Source: CAVQOB01 sp963714325
GTDB taxonomy: Bacteria > Pseudomonadota > Alphaproteobacteria > Rhizobiales > Hyphomicrobiaceae
Assembly (NCBI GenBank): GCA_963714325.1
Contig: CAVQOB010000006.1
Location: 193,458 to 257,457 of the forward strand
Direction of reading: 5' to 3'
DNA: 64,000 bases
Of the stretch, positions 45,920-54,467 are shown in pieces; positions within the stretch are counted from its first letter, which is position 1, and every line of letters begins with the position of its first letter. Below the pieces are notes generated by a model. The model made no database searches. It saw only the letters and a list, made by a program, of their open reading frames with translations, and was not told the origin of the DNA. Position numbers and translations under genes: made by a program.

Positions 45920-47395
45920 ATGAGCGTGGCGGACCAAGATCAGCCGGAAAGAGCGGCACCAGATACCATGCCGTCCGGCGAAGCTATGGCGGCTCAGATC
46001 CCTGCTGAACTGCTAAGCTCGCTTTGTCGCCACTTGAACGACGACCCCGCCTCTGAAATCAAAGTCAGCGAGCTGAAACGCGCGGCGAGCCTGGCACTGC
46101 TCGATCATCGGATGGAACAGGCGGATCGCCTGCTCGCTGAGGCCGAAGCCATCGACGTAGCGGCCGCCAATCAATCCTTGGAAAACAGCCGCACTCGCCT
46201 GCCGTTCGCCGCTGCGACGAGAGCCGCACGCGGCACCCTCGCCGTCATCTGTAACGACGAACGCCAAGCCGCCAAGCACTATGCTGCAGCCTGCCGCAGC
46301 TTATCATTCCGCGACACAGCCGGCCGCTGGCAACTGACGATGGCCGAGGGGCGGTTGCTGCTTCAGCTCGGCCGCAAGCAGAATGACCCGCTCGTCTTGA
46401 CCGAGGCGATCGCCACGTTCAAAGCGGCGGTCGCCATGCTCGACCCCGGTGCGCCGATCCTGCAGCGCGCCGAAACCAATTTTGTGCTGGCTGAAACGCT
46501 GATTGAAGCTGGACGCATGGTCAGCGATACCATCGGCGACATTCAGGCCGCGAGTGTCCTGGAAATTGCCATCGCACAGTTTGCCGAAAGCGGTCGCGAA
46601 CACGAGCGAGGAGCTGCGGAAATTATGCTCGGCCAATGTCTCGATCGCCTTGGCCAAGCACGTAGCGACCCGCGCCTGGTCGCCGAAGCAGCGAATCTTA
46701 TGGAATCCGGGCTCAATCGCAGTGGCGCCATCAACCCTAGCGAACACGCCACCATCACACGCAGCCTCGGCGCGACACTCTATGCGCTCGCCGAACTCAA
46801 TCCATCGCCGCACAATTTTGCCCGCGCGGCCGCCGCTCTCGAACGGATAGAAACTGACCGGAATGCCAGCCAACTCGCAGTTGATAATGCGCTTGTTGGG
46901 ATCAAGCTTGGTACCGCGCTCGCCCGCGCCGGCGCCGGTATCGGCGATGCAGCGATGATCCGGCGCGGCATCGATCGGCTTTTGTCCACCATCGCTGCAG
47001 CCGGCGGGAACACGACAAGGCCGCCGATCCTTGCCGCTCGCATGAGCCACGCGGAAGCCTTGTTGTCACTCGGCGAACAGGAAGCCGTCGCCACATCTTA
47101 CGAAGAGGCAGCCCTCATCTATGCTGACTTGGTGGCGGATATGCGCGGCCGACCGTCGTCGTTGATCGCCGCCCATGCTTATAGCGGCCTTGCCGACGCA
47201 CTGCGCGCCACGGCCGCCATGACCGGTATCACCGAGCGCTTGACCGATGCCATCAGCGCGAAACGCAAAGCCCACGACATATTTGAAAAGGCCGGGGACG
47301 GACCCAATGTTGCAAAAATCGAGCGTGATCTGCGCGCGATATATGATCTCGCCCATTTGATCGACGTGAAGAGCGCTTTCGCCAAGTCGGCATAG
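45920..47395 (+). CDS. Unknown protein with TPR-like helical repeats
   Basis: I do not recognise this protein by name. From the ATG with GGCGGGA upstream it has 491 residues, no signal and no membrane segment. It is almost wholly alpha-helical and rich in Ala, Glu and Leu, with TPR-like repeats such as DPLVLTEAIATFKAAVAMLD and ASVLEIAIAQFAESGREHER recurring at about 40-60 residue steps. It probably is a protein-interaction scaffold. Convergent with the DUF1194 gene. Confidence 0.75.
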   Translation: MSVADQDQPERAAPDTMPSGEAMAAQIPAELLSSLCRHLNDDPASEIKVSELKRAASLALLDHRMEQADRLLAEAEAIDVAAANQSLENSRTRLPFAAATRAARGTLAVICNDERQAAKHYAAACRSLSFRDTAGRWQLTMAEGRLLLQLGRKQNDPLVLTEAIATFKAAVAMLDPGAPILQRAETNFVLAETLIEAGRMVSDTIGDIQAASVLEIAIAQFAESGREHERGAAEIMLGQCLDRLGQARSDPRLVAEAANLMESGLNRSGAINPSEHATITRSLGATLYALAELNPSPHNFARAAAALERIETDRNASQLAVDNALVGIKLGTALARAGAGIGDAAMIRRGIDRLLSTIAAAGGNTTRPPILAARMSHAEALLSLGEQEAVATSYEEAALIYADLVADMRGRPSSLIAAHAYSGLADALRATAAMTGITERLTDAISAKRKAHDIFEKAGDGPNVAKIERDLRAIYDLAHLIDVKSAFAKSA

Positions 47396-47412
47396 ACAAA
47401 GCGACAACTGCG

Positions 47413-48171
47413 CTACTCCATCCGACGCGAACGATCGGTGTCGGGCGACGTCGCAATCTCTTTGATCAGCTTCTTCAGCACCGACTCCCCGAATGCCTCG
47501 AAACCTTCAGCGCTTACGGCAAATGCATTGGGCCCGCCGATAACATTATCCTCATAGTATTTGAGCAGCCCGCCCGGTGGATGCGTATGTCCGGGATTGA
47601 TCGCCAGCGGCACCGCCGAGATAATTGCAAGGCCATTGATCGTTACCCCTTTGGCAACGGCCTCATCGCGTGCCATGCCAACATCGCGGCCATGATTGTG
47701 CGTGCCGTCACCGGAGACATCGATCACCCGCCGCTCTGCGCCATAGGGACTTCGCGCCAGCTGAGCCATCGCGAAATCGATCGCGGGGCCGATTCCCGTC
47801 CGATCGGCGAATGGGCGAGGCGCCGCAAGTAGATCAACGGCAAACTTCTCCGCGTCATCTCGGTTCGCAATGATCCGCCAGTCGACAATGACGGCTTGCG
47901 CAGCCGCACCCGACCACTCCGAGAATTGCACTGCAATTTTCTTGTGCGGTCCGGCAGCAATGGCGTTCAGCACAAGACGATTGGTGATCGCCGTCGCGTA
48001 GCCCTCGCGCTGCAGCTTGAACTTTTGCGCGTCGACACTGCGTGAAACATCGGCAGCAAGAACCAGAACGAGATCAACGACTTCGGTCGCACGGGCTGAC
48101 AAGCTGCCAGCCCAGACCATCATCGCCGTCATGCCAGCAGCCAGTAGACCCTTGGGAATACGAATGTGCAT
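47413..48171 (-). CDS. DUF1194 family secreted VWA-like protein
   Basis: Exported protein with a von Willebrand factor A-like domain, function unknown. The 252-residue protein has a signal peptide cut after ARA near residue 28, then VDLVLVLAADVSRSVDAQKF, a MIDAS-type DxSxS motif near 41-45, and later VIDVSGDGTHNHG, another part of the metal site. It should bind a divalent ion in the periplasm. Common in Hyphomicrobiales. The 298 bp upstream to the next gene hold nothing I can name. Confidence 0.9.
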   Translation of the reverse strand: MHIRIPKGLLAAGMTAMMVWAGSLSARATEVVDLVLVLAADVSRSVDAQKFKLQREGYATAITNRLVLNAIAAGPHKKIAVQFSEWSGAAAQAVIVDWRIIANRDDAEKFAVDLLAAPRPFADRTGIGPAIDFAMAQLARSPYGAERRVIDVSGDGTHNHGRDVGMARDEAVAKGVTINGLAIISAVPLAINPGHTHPPGGLLKYYEDNVIGGPNAFAVSAEGFEAFGESVLKKLIKEIATSPDTDRSRRME

Positions 48172-48469
48172 CAGGCGTCCTCCGCGTGATCCCCTTCCCC
48201 TGGGCCGTCAGTCTAGACCGGGAATGCAAAGAGCGACACCAGAGATTACCATTGCGCGGGCGCAGACGTCGTTGTGACCGATACGGAATAGGAAGGATAG
48301 CGGGCCTCGGTGGGACTGAGAAACCTGCGCAATAGCGTTGTTCACGCGTACTGCGCCGTGGCTTGGCGCCAACCTTACAAATCGGAACAGCGGACCTTCT
48401 GCGGCGCAATCCGGCCTAAGAGGCCTATTGCGCCCCACGAGGCAACGAGGCCCGCCATTGCTGTCCCCC

Positions 48470-49678
48470 TCACGCGCTCCGATACAGCTTGGTCATCGAG
48501 AATTCGCGATGGCCGAGGGCTTCGGCGGCGGTGAGGCGGCCGTTCGAGGTGCGGATGATCATGTCAATCAGCGCGTCGCCGGCACTGTCGATGGTTTGGT
48601 CGCGGCGCAGTATGCCGGTCACGTCAAGGTCGATGTGCTCGGGCATGGTGCGCAGCGTCTTCGGATTGCCGGAGATCTTGATGACAGGCACGATCGGATT
48701 GCCGATGACGTTGCCCTGGCCGGTTGGGAAGGTGTGCACGACGTAGCCGCCGGCGGCCATTAGTGTGACGCACTCAGCGGCAGCGGATGAGGTGTCCATG
48801 TAGTAGAGGCCGGGGCCTTTGGCGGGCGCTTCGGCGGCATCTAGCGCGTCGATATAGCGGCATAGGCGGCCGATCTTCTCGAGATTGCCGAGGGCTTTCT
48901 CCTCGATGGTGGTCAGGCCGCCGGCGATGTTGCCCTTGGTCGGCTGGCTGTCGGAGAGGTCATCGGTTTTGTGCGCTTCGATGACGTCGTCCTGGTAGGC
49001 TTTCCACATTTTGTACCATTTCTCGGAGACGCCCTTGTTGATCGCGCGCTCCTTGCAGATGTGTTCGGCGCCGGTGATTTCGGAGGTTTCGCCGAAGACG
49101 CCATAGATGCCTTTCGGGATCAACTTGTCATACATGTTGCCGACGGTCGGGCAGGACGAAAGGCCGGTGGTGGTGTCGCTTTCCCCGCATTTGGTCGAGA
49201 CCCAGAGGTCGGCGATGCCGCACTCTTCGCGCTGGAGCTCGGACGCCCACTGGACGAATTCTTTGGCTTTGTAGGAGGCCTTGGCGATGGTTGCGATGTC
49301 GCCGTGACCTTCGATGCCGAAGCCGACGACGGGCTTGCCTGTTTTGGCGATGCCGTCGACGACGCGCTTGGTCCAGCTGTCTTCGATCCCGATGACGACG
49401 ACGGCGGCGACGTTCGGATTGGAGCCAGTGCCGATCAGCGTGCGGAAGTGGAGATCAAGGTCGGCACCGAATTGGAGACGGCCATAGGCGTGCGGGATCG
49501 CCATCGTGCCTTTGATGTTGTTGGCGACGGCTTCGCAGGCTGAATTGGATAGATCATCCAGCGGCAGGATGACGACATGATTGCGCACGCCGACGCGGCC
49601 GTTCTCGCGCCGCCAGCCGTGGAAGGAGAGGTTCGATTTGGATTTGGCGGCGGATTTTGCTGGTGCTTTGGAAGCCAT
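48470..49678 (-). CDS. UxaA family lyase, large subunit (SuyB/altronate dehydratase-like)
   Basis: Iron-dependent lyase or dehydratase of the UxaA/GarD superfamily that works with a separate small SAF-domain subunit. The 402-residue protein begins FHGWRRENGRVGVRNHVVIL as UxaA proteins do, with conserved Cys in ISTKCG-like STKCGESDTTTGLSSCPTVG and EHICKERA, and C-terminal HTFPTGQGNVIGNPIVPVIK. The split layout is that of sulfolactate sulfo-lyase SuyAB; a sugar-acid dehydratase is equally plausible. It is 73 bp downstream of the small-subunit gene, divergent from a GntR gene. Confidence 0.88.
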   Translation of the reverse strand: MASKAPAKSAAKSKSNLSFHGWRRENGRVGVRNHVVILPLDDLSNSACEAVANNIKGTMAIPHAYGRLQFGADLDLHFRTLIGTGSNPNVAAVVVIGIEDSWTKRVVDGIAKTGKPVVGFGIEGHGDIATIAKASYKAKEFVQWASELQREECGIADLWVSTKCGESDTTTGLSSCPTVGNMYDKLIPKGIYGVFGETSEITGAEHICKERAINKGVSEKWYKMWKAYQDDVIEAHKTDDLSDSQPTKGNIAGGLTTIEEKALGNLEKIGRLCRYIDALDAAEAPAKGPGLYYMDTSSAAAECVTLMAAGGYVVHTFPTGQGNVIGNPIVPVIKISGNPKTLRTMPEHIDLDVTGILRRDQTIDSAGDALIDMIIRTSNGRLTAAEALGHREFSMTKLYRSA

Positions 49679-49751
49679 GGCTTGCGTGATTCCGATTGAG
49701 AACGGGACGGGTCGGGGGGCTGGTAGAAGAATGACCGCGCAGCGGCGCGTT

Positions 49752-50048
49752 TTACCAGCGCTTGGTCTTCATGTTGTGGGTGTGGACGTGATCGCCTTTC
49801 TTGGCGTCAGCGACCATTTTGCCGACGTCTTCGCCGTACTTGATGACGGTGTCGCCCTTCTTCATGTCCTTGAGTGCCACCTTGTGGCCGATCGGAATGT
49901 CGGCGTTGGCTTTCACCGAGGTATCCTTGTCGACCTCAGTTATGACGCCGTCCATAGTGGAGCCGCCCTTTAAATCTTCGACGACGATGACGCCGACATT
50001 GTCTTTCGGGCTATGCACCAGAAACTGGGGCATGTTGCGTTTGGCCAT
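49752..50048 (-). CDS. UxaA small subunit (SAF domain, SuyA-like)
   Basis: Small SAF-domain protein of 98 residues that forms the substrate-binding part of two-gene UxaA-type lyases. PQFLVHSPKDNVGVIVVEDL and IPIGHKVALKDMKKGDTVIKYGEDVG are family hallmarks. A longer start adds 20 unlikely residues. Together with the large subunit next to it, it makes one enzyme acting on a sugar acid or sulfonated hydroxy acid. Confidence 0.9.
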   Translation of the reverse strand: MAKRNMPQFLVHSPKDNVGVIVVEDLKGGSTMDGVITEVDKDTSVKANADIPIGHKVALKDMKKGDTVIKYGEDVGKMVADAKKGDHVHTHNMKTKRW

Positions 50049-50112
50049 CGGCAAACCTCTGTGCTTGGACGATTTTGGGTGTTCAGGTAGGATCATGGGG
50101 CATTTCACTAGG

Positions 50113-50124
50113 TCTTATATAAGA
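50113..50124. promoter_or_regulatory. Perfect palindrome, candidate GntR operator
   Basis: TCTTATATAAGA is an exact 12-bp palindrome in the 121-bp gap between the divergent UxaA small-subunit and GntR genes. Its AT-rich core overlaps where a -10 element for either gene would lie, as expected for an autoregulating GntR repressor. Assignment by position and symmetry only. Confidence 0.4.
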
Positions 50125-50169
50125 TGAGCGCGTTCTTCGCAACGGTATGAATAGGGATGGGTCCACTGC

Positions 50170-50899
50170 ATGACGAGCGTCGGGAAGGGAACTGACGCGC
50201 GACCGCTCTACGCCCAAGTTCGCGAAACATTGATTGAGCGGATCCATTCCGGGGTGTGGAAGCCCGGCCAGTTGTTGCCGAACGAATTCGAGATCGGCGC
50301 GGAACTAGGGGTCAGTCAAGGGACGGCTCGCAAAGCGCTGGACTCGCTTGCAGCGGATAATCTGGTCGTGCGGCGGCAAGGACGGGGGACGTTCGTCGTC
50401 GAGCATACGCCCGCCAACGTCTTATTTCGCTTCTTCAATATTTTTGAGGATGCCGGCGGACAGATCCTGCCGGAGAGCGATGGTGCAAAGCCGCATTTGA
50501 TGAAGGCATCGTTGGAGGAACAGCGGGCGCTGTCGATCGGCCGGGATGCCAAGGTGATCCGAGTTCGAGCGGGTCCGGCGGCACAAGGGTCGGCCTTTCA
50601 TCGTCGAAGTCATGGTACTGCCGGAGCATCTGTATCCTGGGCTTGCCGGGCGGCCGGAAGTACCCAACACAGTCTATGATCTGTTCCAGAAGGAGTTTGG
50701 GCTGCTGGTCGCGCGGGCTGAGGAGCGCGTGACAGCGGTACTGGCCACGGTGGAGGATGCCAAGGCGCTCGGCATTGCGATGGGTGCGCCGTTACTGCGC
50801 ATCTCCCGGATCGCCTATGGGTTGGATGACGTCCGGTTGGAATGGCGGGTGAGCCTGTGCCAGCTGGATGGTGCGCACTACTTCGCGCGATTGAAATAG
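50170..50899 (+). pseudogene. GntR-family regulator (UTRA type) with a frameshift
   Basis: Transcriptional regulator with N-terminal GntR winged helix (RPLYAQVRETLIERIHSGVW, PGQLLPNEFEIGAELGVSQG, ARKALDSLAADNLVVRRQGRGTFV; residues 12-76) and C-terminal UTRA effector domain. The frame breaks near codon 135. Deleting one G from the GGG run at 50571-50573 joins it to the frame carrying HKGRPFIVEVMVLPEHLYPGL up to FARLK, giving a normal 242-residue protein. As written, the product keeps the DNA-binding domain but loses most of the effector domain. It is divergent from the lyase genes it probably controls. Confidence 0.85.
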
Positions 50900-51036
50900 C
50901 GGGCGGCTGCAGCGGGTCCTCCAGCGGACCGCCGAGCGGTTGATTTACGCGGGTTTCCCGATAGACTGCGCCGACAAAAGGGGGCAGCTGGCAGGAATAC
51001 CGGTTTGCTGAACCTCATAACACTCAAGGGAGGATC

Positions 51037-52053
51037 ATGATGCCTAAAGGGAAATTGCGGATTTGCGCGGCGGTGATTGCTGGAGCGCTGTTGGCGGTGC
51101 CGCTCGTGACAATGCCGACATCCAAAGCAGTCGCGCAGGCCTATCCGTCGAAGCCGATCAACATCATCGTCGTTTTTGCGGCCGGTGGTCCATCGGATAC
51201 CATAGCTCGGCTGTTGTCTGACCATCTGGGCCGTCAGTTCGGTCAGCAATTGATCATCGAGAACGTGGCTGGAGCGGGTGGTACGACCGGAACCGATCGA
51301 GCGGCAAAATCTGCTCCCGACGGATATACGATCCTGACGCACCATAGCGGGTTGACGGCGGCGCCGGCCCTTTATGCCAATCTCAAGTACGATGCGAAAA
51401 CGGCATTCGAACCGCTCGGCCTGATCAACACGGGGCCGATGGTGATGTTGAGCCGCAAGACGCTCGAGACCAAGAACATGGCTGAACTCGTCGCATTTTT
51501 GAAGGAAAAGGGTGACAAGGCGACGATCGGATTCGCTGGCGTCGGGTCCAACTCCTATGTGTGCGCGACGGTTCTGCAGCAGCTCATTGGCACGAAATTG
51601 TCGATGGTCGCTTATCGCGGGACGGGACCTGCCATGAACGATTTGGTCGGCGGGCAGATCGACGTGCTGTGCGATCAGGCGACGACAGCGGTTCCCCAGA
51701 TCCAGGGCGGTACTGTTAAGGCCTATGCGGTGACGTCTGGCGATCGGCTTGGCAGCCTGCCGAACGTGCCATCGAACAAGGAAGCTGGATTTCCAGGGCT
51801 TGAAGTCACGATCTGGAATGGCGCCTATGCACCAAAAGGCACCCCGAAAGATGTGATCGAGAAGTGGAATGCGGCGATTGGGAAATTTGTCTCCGATCCG
51901 GCGATCGTTGAACGATTTGCGCAAACGGGAACGGTACCGTTCCCGACCAATATGCGATCGCCGGCGGCGCATGCCAAATTCCTCGAGTCGCAGTTTGGTT
52001 TCTTTGAAAAGATGTTCGCGGCAGCCGGCGTGAAGAAGGAAGAGGCGAAGTAA
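51037..52053 (+). CDS. Bug family (TctC) periplasmic solute-binding protein
   Basis: Second TTT-type carboxylate receptor, 338 residues. Signal peptide to about residue 35 (cut after AVA), then the family blocks YPSKPINIIVVFAAGGPSDTIAR, IENVAGAGGTTGTDRAAKSA, YRGTGPAMNDLVGGQIDVLCD and PNVPSNKEAGFPGLE. AAGG replaces the PPGG usually seen in the first loop, which contacts the ligand. It begins 137 bp after the GntR gene and is followed by a strong hairpin. The likely ligand is the substrate of the UxaA-type lyase. Confidence 0.93.
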   Translation: MMPKGKLRICAAVIAGALLAVPLVTMPTSKAVAQAYPSKPINIIVVFAAGGPSDTIARLLSDHLGRQFGQQLIIENVAGAGGTTGTDRAAKSAPDGYTILTHHSGLTAAPALYANLKYDAKTAFEPLGLINTGPMVMLSRKTLETKNMAELVAFLKEKGDKATIGFAGVGSNSYVCATVLQQLIGTKLSMVAYRGTGPAMNDLVGGQIDVLCDQATTAVPQIQGGTVKAYAVTSGDRLGSLPNVPSNKEAGFPGLEVTIWNGAYAPKGTPKDVIEKWNAAIGKFVSDPAIVERFAQTGTVPFPTNMRSPAAHAKFLESQFGFFEKMFAAAGVKKEEAK

Positions 52054-52091
52054 GAGATCCGCTGGCACTCTCCGCAATGTGACGTTCCTTG

Positions 52092-52121
52092 AACGGCCGG
52101 CTCGATCTTGAGTCGGCCGTT
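52092..52121 (+). terminator. Likely intrinsic terminator after the Bug gene
   Basis: AACGGCCG and CGGCCGTT form an 8-bp perfect stem, extended by CTC/GAG across one mismatch, with a 6-nt GATCTT loop. It lies 38 nt past the stop codon; the T-rich tail is weak (TTCGACTTTA). Confidence 0.65.
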
Positions 52122-52217
52122 TCGACTTTATTAATCGTTTGCGACCTATAAATTTCGAAAGTGTTTAGACGCGGTTGCGCTTCGAGAACGGTTGCGCCTG
52201 CCAAAATCGGAGGGTTT

Positions 52218-53258
52218 ATGCTTCGCAAGACTTTGACGGCGCTCGTTGGAATCACAGGATTCGCACTCGCCTGTTCGCCGGCAACGGCGTTCGATGTGAG
52301 TGAAATCGGTTCATTCCATGTCGGTGGCAATAATGTGAACATTGCCGATTTTCCGCAACGCGAAGTGCAGGTTGCCAATGGCGGACCGCTGCTGAAATAC
52401 GACGTCAATGGCGACTTTGTCACCGGCCAGATGTACGTGCAGTTCGTCAAGCTCAAGGTCGCGAAGGCCAAGTATCCACTGTTGATGTGGCATACGGGCG
52501 GCGCGACTGGCGCATCCTGGGAGACGAAGCCCGACGGTAAGCCCGGTTGGCAGCAATATTTCCTCAACGCCGGGCACAACACGTATGTCTCGGATGCCGT
52601 CGAGCGTGGGCGTGCATCGTGGTCGCGCTATCCTGAGGTGTTCAAGTCGGAGCCATATTTCCGCAGTAAGAAAGAGGCCTGGGAGATTTTCCGCATTGGC
52701 GCCGACGACAGCTATTCGAGCGATCCTGGCAAGCGGGTTGCCCTTCCTGGGCAGCAGTTTCCGGTCGAAGCTTTTGAGCAGTTGAACAAGCAGATCGTGC
52801 CGCGCTGGGCGACCAATGACGATGCCATTCAAGCCGCCTACAACGCGCTGGTCGCCAAGGCCTGCCCTTGCGTGATCATGGCGCACGGCCAGGCTGGCGG
52901 TTTTGCGATGCGCGCGGCTCTTGCCATGCCCGACAAAGTGAAGGGCATCATTGCAATCGAGACGCCGTATCCGCCGGAGGCCGACAAAACGGATCTGCGC
53001 GCCGTGAAAGGTATTCCGCAGCTGTTCGTCTGGGGCGACAACATCGACAGCGTCGCTTATTGGAAGAATGCCTACAATGGCCGGCCGCGCGCTTATTTCG
53101 AAGCGGTCAAGAAGATGGGCGCCAACATCGAGTGGCTGCATCTGCCGGCTGCAGGCATCAAAGGCAACACGCACATGGTCATGATGGACGCCAATTCGGA
53201 TGTGGTTGCCGGCCGGGTGCAGGCTTGGATGACGCAGAATGGCATGATGCAGAAGTAA
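52218..53258 (+). CDS. Secreted alpha/beta-hydrolase-like protein lacking the nucleophile Ser
   Basis: Exported 346-residue protein with the fold of secreted esterases (signal peptide cut after ATA near residue 24; PLLMWHTGGATGASW oxyanion block at 88-101). At the nucleophile elbow, where relatives have HSQGG or similar, it reads HGQAGG (223-228), so Gly224 stands where Ser is expected. An acid residue (WGDNID) and the late His (NTHMVMMD) remain. It may be a non-catalytic binder or use another mechanism. The start follows GGAGG. It sits downstream of the Bug gene but behind its terminator. Confidence 0.78.
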   Translation: MLRKTLTALVGITGFALACSPATAFDVSEIGSFHVGGNNVNIADFPQREVQVANGGPLLKYDVNGDFVTGQMYVQFVKLKVAKAKYPLLMWHTGGATGASWETKPDGKPGWQQYFLNAGHNTYVSDAVERGRASWSRYPEVFKSEPYFRSKKEAWEIFRIGADDSYSSDPGKRVALPGQQFPVEAFEQLNKQIVPRWATNDDAIQAAYNALVAKACPCVIMAHGQAGGFAMRAALAMPDKVKGIIAIETPYPPEADKTDLRAVKGIPQLFVWGDNIDSVAYWKNAYNGRPRAYFEAVKKMGANIEWLHLPAAGIKGNTHMVMMDANSDVVAGRVQAWMTQNGMMQK

Positions 53259-53850
53259 GCTTGGCCTAGCAGATGTAATTACGGCCATCGGGCGATGTTG
53301 ACCGCGCCCGATGGCCACGTCCGGCGTAGCGGCCGTCCCGTGGCGTCTTTTCAGCCGATCGACGAGGCAGCCGATCGGCGCCTCATGCGGGAAATTCCAG
53401 CCGGTGTCGACCAAGTGCCCGGTGCACCTTGAAGGCAGTTGTTGGCTCACGACGACTCGCCGCCGACAGTCGGTCTTTGGCTACCGCGCTGCTTGAAATG
53501 ATCACGCCCGCCACCGTCAGTCCAGAGCAATGGGCCGCCGGGTGTCCCCGTCGGAGGTCGAGCGACCGCGCAGATTCAACAGTCTCGGGTTAGATGATGG
53601 CAGCGCATCGATGTCTCTTATCTCTACACTGCGTCGATCAAGCTATTGATACCCAACACGTTACCCCCAAGCGGACAGTTTAATTTTCTGCGCCAACACG
53701 TCTCATTTTCATGAGAGCGGACGCCAACCGCGTGGGCGCCAAAATTGGTCGATGGAACCGCGATATTCACAATCCTGCAGCGCGTCAGCGGCTGCGTCTG
53801 CACTAGTTCCCCAGGGCTCATCTCGAAAGCCGATCGCTTTGGTGTGGAGT
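53259..53850. other. Gene-free stretch between the hydrolase-like and DUF302 genes
   Basis: Nearly 600 bp without a convincing coding frame on either strand. It begins with the hairpin at 53283; beyond that I see no tRNA, repeat family or motif that I can name. It may hold remnants of a lost gene. Confidence 0.5.
53283..53316 (+). terminator. Perfect inverted repeat after the hydrolase-like gene
   Basis: GGCCATCGGGCG and CGCCCGATGGCC form an exact 12-bp stem with a 10-nt loop, 24 nt past the stop codon. It would make a very stable RNA hairpin. No T-tract follows, so termination might be only partial or of another kind. Confidence 0.55.
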
Positions 53851-54351
53851 TCAGTTGCCGGTGACACTTGCCGTGATCGAAGCAATCACCTTTGATGCCA
53901 TGGTGAAGGCGACGTCGCGATCCGCGATGCGGTGGCGTCGAGCGATCCAGCGGAAGTCCGAGTAGACAGTCCACACGTCCCCGTTCGCGTCCTGGTGGAC
54001 GAGGAGCCGCACCGGCCAATCGAGCCCGGCTACAGGATTTGCCGTCAGAAATTGCGCGCCTAACGCCGGATTCCCGAAGATCAGCAGTGTCGACGGGCGC
54101 AGCTTGATTTTCGAATCCGAGGCTAGCTTCGCCTGATCGACGGCCATGAAGAACGTGATGCCCTTTGCGGCGATGTCGGCCTTGAGGCGCGCGATGGTCT
54201 CGTCAAAGGTGTAACCACTCTTTACGCGCACTACGCCGTCTTCCGCAGTGCCTTGCTCCGCCGCTGCCGGGAACGTGACATTGACCAGTGACAGCATCAC
54301 CATGGATGACAGAATGACGACACAGCCGATGCGGATAAACCTTGGGAACAT
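53851..54351 (-). CDS. Secreted DUF302 domain protein
   Basis: 166-residue exported protein. Signal peptide to about residue 31 (hydrophobic VVILSSMVMLSLVNVTFPAAA), then a DUF302 domain: GYTFDETIARLKADIAAKGITFFMAVDQ, followed by LRPSTLLIFGNPALGAQFLTANPVAGLDWPVRLLV, which is the family core. DUF302 proteins are small alpha/beta proteins of unknown biochemistry, often near redox or detoxification genes. The ATG has GGAGA just upstream. It is 116 bp downstream of the MFS gene in the same direction. Confidence 0.88.
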   Translation of the reverse strand: MFPRFIRIGCVVILSSMVMLSLVNVTFPAAAEQGTAEDGVVRVKSGYTFDETIARLKADIAAKGITFFMAVDQAKLASDSKIKLRPSTLLIFGNPALGAQFLTANPVAGLDWPVRLLVHQDANGDVWTVYSDFRWIARRHRIADRDVAFTMASKVIASITASVTGN

Positions 54352-54467
54352 GATGCTCTCCATTGATTGTGCGTTCCTGAGCCAATGCAGGAGCGTGGTC
54401 GTTCGAGAATGCCGAAATCCATGGCGCCTTTGAAATATCGACTTGCTTCGATTTTGATGTTCGGTGG

